Assembly: GCA_030425715.1 (NCBI GenBank)
Contig: JAUIAA010000036.1
Span: 1 to 11,175, forward strand
DNA length: 11,175 nt
Origin: Bacteroidia bacterium
Lineage (GTDB): Bacteria; Bacteroidota; Bacteroidia; Flavobacteriales; Flavobacteriaceae
Direction of reading: 5' to 3'
The translations under genes and the position numbers were made by a program. Below the pieces are notes generated by a model. It worked only from the letters and a program-made list of their open reading frames with translations. It was not told the DNA's origin and did no database searches. Positions within the stretch are counted from its first letter, which is position 1. Each line of letters opens with the position of its first letter. This document shows, piece after piece, positions 5,629-11,175 of this stretch.

Positions 5629-6672
5629 TTGCGTATTCACGAAATGTACATGGAAAGATGCCTAGAACTAGCAAAAAATGGTCTTGGTACAACCTATCCC
5701 AATCCATTGGTTGGGAGTGTAATAGTGCATGATAACAAGATTATTGGAGAAGGTTGGCATTTTAAAGCTGGAGAAGCTCATGCAGAGGTAAACGCGATAA
5801 ACTCGGTTAAAAACAAAGCTCTTTTAAGTAAATCTACTTTGTATGTTAATTTAGAACCTTGTTCTCATTTTGGAAAAACACCACCATGCGCAAACTTAAT
5901 TACAGATTCAAAAATTAAGAATGTTGTAATCGGTTCCTTGGATACAAATAGCGCAGTAAATGGAAAAGGGGTGTCGCATTTACAGCAGCACGGTTGTAAT
6001 GTTACTGTTGGGGTTTTAGAAGCGGAGTGTAAAGCATTGAATAAGCGTTTTTTTACCTTTCATCAAAAACAAAGACCATATATTATATTAAAATGGGCAG
6101 AAACCATAGATGGTTTTATCGCACCATTGCATAAGGAGCGAATAAAGGTGGCTCCTGTATGGATTTCTAATTCTAAATCATTACAATTGGTGCACCAATG
6201 GCGAGCAGAAGAACAAGCTATTTTTGTGGGCACAAATACAGTGCTTAGCGATAATCCCAAGTTAAATACGAGAAATTTCTTAGGAAATTCTCCTATAAGA
6301 GTTGTGATTGACAATGCTTTTCGTATACCAAAAAACAGTAATGTTTTAGATGGTACGCAACTTACAATAGTTTTTACCTCTCAAGATGTGAAGCAAATCA
6401 AGAATGTAATATTTGTGCAAATCGATTTTCAAAAAAATATAATACCACAAATTTGTAATGAATTGTATGGTAGAAATATTCAATCCATTATTATTGAAGG
6501 TGGAGCTCACACTTTGCAGCAATTTATAGATAGTGATTTATGGGATGAAGCAAGAATTTTTATAGGGGAAATTAATTTTAAGACGGGAATACAAGCTCCA
6601 AATATAAAAGGTAAACTGGTTAAAAAACAACAGATACAAGATAATGAACTTCGTATTTTAAGCCATGATTAA
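5629..6672 (+). CDS. ribD: Bifunctional riboflavin biosynthesis deaminase/reductase RibD
   Basis: RibD deaminates 2,5-diamino-6-ribosylamino-4(3H)-pyrimidinone 5'-phosphate and then reduces the ribose chain with NADPH, two successive steps in riboflavin synthesis. The deaminase half has HAE at 51-53 and the zinc site EPCSHFGKTPPC (76-87). The reductase half has LKWAETIDGFIA (154-165), VGTNTVLSDNPKLNTR (200-215) and IEGG (289-292). Length (347) is normal. The start is TTG at 5629: the conserved HExYMxRC lies at residues 4-11, there is no ATG upstream before an in-frame stop at 5605, and the internal ATGs at 5644 and 5650 would cut this motif. The last 8 bases overlap the HAD gene, so the two are translationally coupled. 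Confidence 0.96.
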   Translation: MRIHEMYMERCLELAKNGLGTTYPNPLVGSVIVHDNKIIGEGWHFKAGEAHAEVNAINSVKNKALLSKSTLYVNLEPCSHFGKTPPCANLITDSKIKNVVIGSLDTNSAVNGKGVSHLQQHGCNVTVGVLEAECKALNKRFFTFHQKQRPYIILKWAETIDGFIAPLHKERIKVAPVWISNSKSLQLVHQWRAEEQAIFVGTNTVLSDNPKLNTRNFLGNSPIRVVIDNAFRIPKNSNVLDGTQLTIVFTSQDVKQIKNVIFVQIDFQKNIIPQICNELYGRNIQSIIIEGGAHTLQQFIDSDLWDEARIFIGEINFKTGIQAPNIKGKLVKKQQIQDNELRILSHD

Positions 6673-7264
6673 AAATATAATATTTGATTTAGGAGATGTA
6701 TTTATTGATTTGGATTACAGTGTTTTAAATACCGAATTAAAACAATTAAGTAAATCGAAAAATGGTGAATATGTAAAACTTGGTAAGCAATTTGAAGTGG
6801 GAGCGATTAGTAAATTGCAATTCTTGACTTTTTTTACCGGGCAATACCCAAATAAGTCAAAGCAAGATTTGATAGATTTATGGAACACAATGATAGCTAA
6901 ATTTCCACTATATAGGCTGGAATTTTTAGAACGAATAAGTAGCGATTATAATACAATATTGTTAAGCAATACCAACCCAATTCATATTGATTATTTTAAA
7001 AATTTAGTTGGTAACGATATTTACCAGCGTTTTGTAAATTGTTTTGATAAGGTGTATTATTCGCATGAAATAAAAATGAGAAAACCAAATGTCGAAATTT
7101 TTCGGTTTGTGTTGTTAAAGAATAATTGGGCTGCAGAAGAAACTTTATTTGTAGATGATAATGTAGATAATATTAATGCTGCAAGTCAATTAGGTTTGAA
7201 AACTTGGCGCTTAAAAGTTGGTGAAGAGGAAGTTACAGACTTATTTCAAAAGAAAATTATTTAA
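6665..7264 (+). CDS. HAD-family phosphatase, YihX-like
   Basis: The 199 residues match the haloacid dehalogenase superfamily. Motif I is FDLGDVFIDLD, with nucleophile Asp8; the third position is Gly, as in the YihX-like subgroup (FDLGNV) instead of classic DxD. Motif II is LLSNTN (S101), motif III is KMRKP (K140), and motif IV is FVDDNVDNI (D164, D165). An alpha-helical cap lies between residues about 15 and 90. It presumably hydrolyses a small phosphate ester. The ATG sits inside the ribD stop region (8-base overlap), so it is cotranslated with ribD. That makes it a candidate for the 5-amino-6-(5-phospho-D-ribitylamino)uracil phosphatase step, which HAD enzymes carry out in E. coli and B. 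subtilis; this link is inferred from context only. Confidence 0.9.
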   Translation: MIKNIIFDLGDVFIDLDYSVLNTELKQLSKSKNGEYVKLGKQFEVGAISKLQFLTFFTGQYPNKSKQDLIDLWNTMIAKFPLYRLEFLERISSDYNTILLSNTNPIHIDYFKNLVGNDIYQRFVNCFDKVYYSHEIKMRKPNVEIFRFVLLKNNWAAEETLFVDDNVDNINAASQLGLKTWRLKVGEEEVTDLFQKKII

Positions 7265-7266
7265 AA

Positions 7267-7878
7267 TTGCTAGCATCTGATCTATATAAAACCATTGATA
7301 AGCCAAGTTCTGAAGTGTTATTTAAAGACAAAGGGAGTAAGTTCTTTGGTTATGCTTTTCCGGTAAACTCTGAAGAGGAAGCAATACAAATTATAACAGA
7401 TTTAAAGGTAAAACACCATAAGGCAAGACATTGGTGCTATGCCTATAAAATAGGGGTGGAGAGTGAGAGTTATAGAGTAAATGATGATGGTGAACCTAAT
7501 AATAGTGCTGGTCAACCCATTTATGGACAAATTTTATCTTTTGAGGTTACAAATATCTTAGTGGTAGTGGTTCGCTATTTTGGAGGTGTAAAATTGGGAG
7601 TGGGAGGTTTGATTAATGCGTACAAAACTGCTGCAAAATTGGCTTTAGAGAATGCTAGAATTGTTGAAAAAACACTGCAAATTGAATTCCAATTAACTTT
7701 TAGCTACGAAAATATGAACAAGGTAATGCGACTGATTAAAGAAAGAGGTTTGGAAATTAAAAATCAACAAATGGAATTGGAATGTGTGTTGCAAATTTTA
7801 GTGCGAAAAAGTGAAGCGGAAAATATAAAAAATGCGTTCGAAAATTTAAGGTGTTTGGCTATTGAAAAAATTAATTAA
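7267..7878 (+). CDS. yigZ: YigZ/IMPACT family protein (UPF0029)
   Basis: The 203-residue protein has the IMPACT-domain hallmarks SKFFGYAFPV (24-33), KARHWCYAYKIG (52-63), NDDGEP (72-77), AGQP (81-84) and RYFGGVKLGVGGL (103-115), plus the C-terminal ferredoxin-like domain of bacterial YigZ. Its exact role is not settled; the eukaryotic relative IMPACT regulates the kinase GCN2, and the bacterial fold suggests nucleic-acid binding. The start is TTG at 7267, 2 bases after the HAD stop; the family's N-terminus (an initial Thr-x-x-x-P-S segment before LFKDKGSKF) fits this start and there is no suitable ATG. It is the last gene of the ribD group and overlaps the thioesterase gene tail to tail by 8 bases. 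Confidence 0.92.
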   Translation: MLASDLYKTIDKPSSEVLFKDKGSKFFGYAFPVNSEEEAIQIITDLKVKHHKARHWCYAYKIGVESESYRVNDDGEPNNSAGQPIYGQILSFEVTNILVVVVRYFGGVKLGVGGLINAYKTAAKLALENARIVEKTLQIEFQLTFSYENMNKVMRLIKERGLEIKNQQMELECVLQILVRKSEAENIKNAFENLRCLAIEKIN

Positions 7879-8278
7879 ATTTTACGTAAATTTTTTCTAA
7901 CAATTCTAGAGGTGCTTTTGTGGGTTTGTTTTTTTTCATATCAATAAAAACCAAACTAGTAAAACCAGTTGTTAAAAGTTCTTTTTGTGCATTATAAATC
8001 TCAAAATCAAAACCTATTTTCACCAAAGGTTTATTTTTGCAAATGGTAACTACGGTTAGTAAATCATCATATTTTGCTGGCTTTAAATAATTTATATTTA
8101 GATTTAATACAGGTAGCATTATGCCCGATGCTTCTAAACTTTTATAACTAAAACCGAGAGCTCTTAGCCATTCTACTCTGCCTACTTCAAAATATTGAGC
8201 GTAATTTCCGTAGTAAACATACCCCATTTGGTCTGTTTCTCCATACCTCACCCTTATTTTTGTTTCGTTTCTAATCAT
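7871..8278 (-). CDS. Acyl-CoA thioesterase, YbgC/4HBT hotdog family
   Basis: The 135-residue single hotdog-domain protein has the 4-hydroxybenzoyl-CoA thioesterase signature RYGETDQMGYVYYGNY (11-26) with catalytic-type Asp16, followed by YFEVGRVEWLR (29-39), and later NINYLKPAKYDD (61-72). It probably hydrolyses an acyl-CoA thioester in the cytoplasm; chain length is not predictable. Where many relatives have GVVYHGNY, this one has GYVYYGNY, with Tyr replacing the usual His. The ATG at 8278 is divergent from dnaA with 167 bases between. Its stop overlaps the end of yigZ and no terminator separates the two convergent genes. I see no good -7 box for it. Confidence 0.9.
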   Translation of the reverse strand: MIRNETKIRVRYGETDQMGYVYYGNYAQYFEVGRVEWLRALGFSYKSLEASGIMLPVLNLNINYLKPAKYDDLLTVVTICKNKPLVKIGFDFEIYNAQKELLTTGFTSLVFIDMKKNKPTKAPLELLEKIYVKFN

Positions 8279-8359
8279 TTTTTTGTAATTTGCATGCGAG
8301 GCAGTTTACATAAAAAATAATTAATAATCAATAGGAAAAATATTTTTTTATACTAAACT

Positions 8360-8368
8360 TTATTCACA
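8360..8368 (+). promoter_or_regulatory. DnaA box upstream of dnaA
   Basis: TTATTCACA is an exact match to the DnaA-box consensus TTATNCACA. It lies 77 bases before the dnaA ATG and just upstream of the putative -33 element, a position suited to autoregulation. A 9-base site of this kind is expected roughly once by chance in a window of this composition, so position is the main support. Confidence 0.5.
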
Positions 8369-8370
8369 AA

Positions 8371-8400
8371 TTTGTAGATGTAATAGGGCAACCTATTTTG
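8371..8400 (+). promoter_or_regulatory. Putative dnaA promoter
   Basis: TTTG (8371-8374) is followed after 18 bases by CTATTTTG (8393-8400), one base off the TAnnTTTG box, then C. Transcription would start near 8405 and give a leader of about 40 bases. Confidence 0.4.
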
Positions 8401-8445
8401 CTATATTATAAGGGAACATTACTAATTCAAAACTTTAAATCTATA

Positions 8446-9873
8446 ATGACTAAAACATCCTCCACTGTATGGAATAATTGCCTGCTGTTTATTAAGGATA
8501 ATATCAAACCACAAGCTTATAAAACTTGGTTCGAACCTATTAAACCCATGAAATTATCAGGAGACATATTAACTATACAGGTGCCAAGTAAATTCTTTTT
8601 TGAATGGTTGGAGGAGCATTACATAAAATTATTAAGAGTTGCTTTGGTTAGAGAGTTGGGCGAAAATGCAAAGTTGGTGTATGATGTAAAGATGGAAAAC
8701 ACTTATAGCAATAAAAAACCACATACTGTTAAATTTCCAAGTTCTAACAGAAAACCTTTCAATTCTCAAGGAGTAACGGTTCCTTTAGAAATTGATAAAA
8801 GAGAATTAAAAAATCCATTTGTGATTCCAGGAATTCAAAAAGTAAAAATTGAATCACAATTAAATCCAAATTATAATTTCGAAAATTTTATTGAAGGAGA
8901 TTCTAACCGATTGGCAAGATCAGCAAGTATGGCTGTGGCAAATAAACCAGGTGGAACTTCTTTCAACCCTTTACTGATTTACGGTGGAGTAGGCTTAGGA
9001 AAGACGCATTTAGGGCAAGCCATTGGTGTGCAAATAAAAGAACGCTATCCTGAAAAAACGGTTTTATATATTTCTGCAGAAAAATTTACCCAACAGTTTA
9101 TTGATTCGGTAAAAGGAAACACCAGAAATGATTTTATTCATTTTTACCAAATGATTGATGTACTTATTGTAGATGATGTACAATTTTTGTCTGGAAAATC
9201 TGGTACACAAGATGTGTTCTTCCATATTTTCAATCATTTACATCAAAACGGTAAACAAGTAATTTTAACATCCGATAAGGCACCTGTAGATATGCAAGAC
9301 ATTGAGCAACGTTTGTTGTCAAGGTTTAAATGGGGCTTGTCAGCCGAATTAATGGCACCAGATTATGAAACCAGAATTTCTATTCTAGAAAGTAAAATGT
9401 TTAGAGATGGTGTGGAGATTCCGAATGAAATAGTGGAATATATCGCCAAAAATATCAAGACCAATGTAAGAGAATTAGAAGGGGTATTGATTTCTTTAAT
9501 TGCACAAGCATCGTTTAATAGAAAAGAATTTACGCTTTCGCTTACCAAACAAATTGTTGATAAATTTGTAAAGAATACCAAAAAAGAAGTTTCTATAGAT
9601 TATATCCAAAAAGTAGTATCGAAGTACTTTGAAATGGATGTTACTACATTACAATCTAAAACGAGAAAACGCCATATCGTACAAGCAAGACAATTGGCAA
9701 TGTTCTTTTCTAAACGAATGACCAAAGCTTCTTTAGCAAGTATTGGTTCACAAATTGGAAATAGAGACCACGCTACTGTGCTACATGCTTGTAAAACGGT
9801 AGATAATCTTACCGAAACTGATAAGCAGTTTAGAAAATATGTAGACGAGCTAACCAAAAAACTTACCTTTTAA
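8446..9873 (+). CDS. dnaA: Chromosomal replication initiator protein DnaA
   Basis: DnaA binds DnaA boxes at oriC, forms an ATP-dependent filament and melts the origin. With ATG at 8446 (MTKTSSTVWNNC) the protein has 475 residues and all four domains. Domain I is 1-85 (helicase/DnaB contact, QAYKTWFEPI), followed by a short linker. The AAA+ domain follows, with Walker A GGVGLGKTH (180-188), Walker B VLIVDDVQ (239-246) and the Arg-finger region RLLSRF (289-294). Domain IV carries TRKRHIVQARQLAMF (406-420) and the signature RDHATVLHACKT (440-451). A TTG at 8398 would add 16 unlike residues and is at the promoter box, so I reject it. The sequence is typical of flavobacterial DnaA. The phosphatase gene follows after 13 bases. 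Confidence 0.98.
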   Translation: MTKTSSTVWNNCLLFIKDNIKPQAYKTWFEPIKPMKLSGDILTIQVPSKFFFEWLEEHYIKLLRVALVRELGENAKLVYDVKMENTYSNKKPHTVKFPSSNRKPFNSQGVTVPLEIDKRELKNPFVIPGIQKVKIESQLNPNYNFENFIEGDSNRLARSASMAVANKPGGTSFNPLLIYGGVGLGKTHLGQAIGVQIKERYPEKTVLYISAEKFTQQFIDSVKGNTRNDFIHFYQMIDVLIVDDVQFLSGKSGTQDVFFHIFNHLHQNGKQVILTSDKAPVDMQDIEQRLLSRFKWGLSAELMAPDYETRISILESKMFRDGVEIPNEIVEYIAKNIKTNVRELEGVLISLIAQASFNRKEFTLSLTKQIVDKFVKNTKKEVSIDYIQKVVSKYFEMDVTTLQSKTRKRHIVQARQLAMFFSKRMTKASLASIGSQIGNRDHATVLHACKTVDNLTETDKQFRKYVDELTKKLTF

Positions 9874-9886
9874 ATTATAACTTCCC

Positions 9887-10342
9887 ATGCGTATTTTAAT
9901 GGTCTGTCTAGGGAATATTTGTAGATCACCATTAGCTGAAGGAATATTAAAATCAAAAACAAACACTGATATATTTATAGATTCTGCTGGAACAGGGGGG
10001 TGGCATGTAGGGCAGTTACCCGACGCTCGTTCGATAGAAGTGGCTCAAAAACACGGGTTGGATATTACAGACCAGCGTTGTAGAAAATTTAATACTGAGG
10101 ATTTTGACAATTTTGATATCATTTATGCCATGGATCAATATAATTATAGAGATCTTTTGAGTTTGGCTAGGAGTGCACAAGACAAGCAAAAAATTAAGTT
10201 GATTTTAAAAGAATCTGGAGCGAGCCATTTAGATGTTCCGGATCCTTACCACGATTCAAAACTAGGTTTTGAAAATGTTTTTCAAATGCTAGATAAAGCA
10301 TGTGATGTAATTGCCAATAAAATTAATAGCAATGAACTCTAA
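9887..10342 (+). CDS. Low-molecular-weight protein-tyrosine phosphatase
   Basis: The 151 residues begin with the P-loop CLGNICRSP (C7-x5-R13-S14) at the N-terminus, as in all LMW-PTPs, and have the general-acid loop DPY at 119-121 and the SAGTGGWHVG segment (33-42). The enzyme removes phosphate from tyrosine (or Arg) in proteins through a Cys-phosphate intermediate; the target is unknown. In some bacteria relatives act on tyrosine kinases for polysaccharide export, but no such gene is nearby. It follows dnaA at 13 bases and overlaps the methyltransferase gene by 11 bases, so it is likely part of the dnaA transcript. Confidence 0.94.
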   Translation: MRILMVCLGNICRSPLAEGILKSKTNTDIFIDSAGTGGWHVGQLPDARSIEVAQKHGLDITDQRCRKFNTEDFDNFDIIYAMDQYNYRDLLSLARSAQDKQKIKLILKESGASHLDVPDPYHDSKLGFENVFQMLDKACDVIANKINSNEL

Positions 10343-11048
10343 ACTAGGTAAATTGTATTTAATACCAACCACTTTAGGAGAGAATGAACCTTTAGAAGTG
10401 TTGCCAATATCAGTTAAAAAGGTAGTAGAGGAGGTAAATCATTTTATTGTGGAAAATAAAAAATCAGCAAGACGATTTATCAAAAAAATTACCCCAAGAA
10501 AATCACAACCTGCTTTAGTTATTTCTGTATTGGATAAATTTACCTCAGAAATTGAATCCAAATCCTACCTAGATGTCTGCCTAGAAGGTATAGATGTGGG
10601 ATTGTTATCGGAAGCTGGAGTTCCGGCTATTGCTGATCCTGGAGCCAATATTGTAATGCTAGCACATCAAAAAAATATTAAAGTTGTTCCTTTGGTAGGA
10701 CCATCTTCTATAGTTTTGGCAATGATGAGCTCTGGATTAAATGGGCAAAATTTTGCTTTTAATGGCTATATTCCAATTGATAAAGACCAAAGAAAGAAAG
10801 CAATTAAAGAGTTAGAGAAAACATCTAAAACTAAAAATCAATCTCAAATATTTATTGAAACACCCTACCGTAATCAGAAATTGTTATCCGATTTAAAATC
10901 CTTTTTAACACCTTCTACATTGCTTTGTGTTGCTGTAGATATTACTTTACCTACCGAATATATCAAAACACTTACAGTAGCAGCGTGGAAAAGTGAAAAT
11001 GTAGACTTACAAAAAAGGCCTTGTATTTTTATAATTCACAAGTTTTAA
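10332..11048 (+). CDS. SAM-dependent methyltransferase, RsmI-like (tetrapyrrole methylase fold)
   Basis: The 238-residue protein belongs to the tetrapyrrole methylase/RsmI superfamily. It has LYLIPTTLG at 8-16, SEAGVPAIADPGANIV at 93-108 and VPLVGPSSIVLAMMSSG at 119-135, and later FNGYIP and ETPYRN. RsmI makes 2'-O-methyl C1402 in 16S rRNA. This protein lacks the C-terminal extension of RsmI and has a shortened N-terminal loop (IPTTLGE where RsmI has TPIGN), so it may be a Bacteroidota paralogue with another target. The start is ATG at 10332, overlapping the phosphatase stop by 11 bases; an upstream TTG at 10311 adds 7 residues with no support. Confidence 0.9.
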   Translation: MNSKLGKLYLIPTTLGENEPLEVLPISVKKVVEEVNHFIVENKKSARRFIKKITPRKSQPALVISVLDKFTSEIESKSYLDVCLEGIDVGLLSEAGVPAIADPGANIVMLAHQKNIKVVPLVGPSSIVLAMMSSGLNGQNFAFNGYIPIDKDQRKKAIKELEKTSKTKNQSQIFIETPYRNQKLLSDLKSFLTPSTLLCVAVDITLPTEYIKTLTVAAWKSENVDLQKRPCIFIIHKF

Positions 11049-11056
11049 AAGCAAAA

Positions 11057-11175
11057 TTATAAACTAGCATTTTTTATGGGTTTGATAAACGAAGTATCGT
11101 AGCCTGCAAATTTTTTCATATAACTCTGTATGCTCGTGCCATATCCATCTATAAATACATCACTACCATTGCTGC
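11057..11175 (-). CDS. C-terminal end of an unidentified protein; partial
   Basis: A minus-strand frame enters from the right edge and ends with TAA at 11057-11059, giving 38 residues, among them FIDGYGTSIQSYMKKFAGY and the last residues NASL. The composition is protein-like and the frame is convergent with the methyltransferase gene, 8 bases away. I do not recognise the family. No clear terminator hairpin lies in the gap. Confidence 0.5.
   Translation of the reverse strand, partial: SNGSDVFIDGYGTSIQSYMKKFAGYDTSFIKPIKNASL

Noticed and set aside
8301..8360. oriC unwinding element in the AT-rich stretch before dnaA
   Set aside because: AT-rich DNA is normal in this genome and only one DnaA box is near; an origin normally has several.

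Overview
The window looks like core chromosome of an AT-rich member of the Flavobacteriaceae (Bacteroidota). The evidence is the DnaA sequence, Bacteroidota-type promoter boxes (TAnnTTTG) in front of several genes, almost no Shine-Dalgarno sequences at gene starts, and a gene order I associate with flavobacterial chromosomes. From position 2200 rightwards it is ordinary housekeeping DNA. The left 2.2 kb is less ordinary.

Layout. (1) 1-1178, minus strand: an open frame runs off the left edge. It begins as a textbook NADP-isocitrate dehydrogenase with its own promoter. After residue 152 (position 722/723) it changes in frame to an unrelated coiled-coil and hydrophobic sequence resembling phage tail or tape-measure protein. 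It ends, at the window edge, with a stretch that reads like the zinc-binding motif of a RibD-type deaminase. Three unrelated families in one frame suggests a chimeric join or a rearrangement at the contig end more than a real protein. (2) About 1.21-2.15 kb: no convincing gene. It holds one strong minus-strand terminator and a cluster of three perfect inverted repeats. (3) 2155-5568, minus strand: GNAT acetyltransferase, prmC, trmD, a PAP2 phosphatase and rplS, closed by a clear terminator. Several of these genes have their own -7 box, and two of those boxes lie so close to the ATG that the mRNAs would be leaderless. (4) 5605-7878, plus strand: ribD, a HAD phosphatase overlapping it, and a YigZ/IMPACT protein, probably one operon. 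(5) 7871-8278, minus strand: a YbgC-like thioesterase, tail to tail with yigZ. (6) 8360-11048, plus strand: dnaA preceded by a DnaA box and a promoter-like element, then a low-molecular-weight tyrosine phosphatase and an RsmI-like methyltransferase. (7) 11057-11175, minus strand: the C-terminal end of an unidentified gene.

Functionally, rplS, trmD and prmC serve translation (ribosomal protein, tRNA m1G37 methylation, release-factor methylation). RibD carries out two steps of riboflavin synthesis, and the HAD enzyme overlapping it is a candidate for the dephosphorylation step that follows. DnaA initiates replication. I see no defence system, transposase, CRISPR array or tRNA/rRNA gene. The one thing that really needs explaining is the hybrid frame at the left edge.
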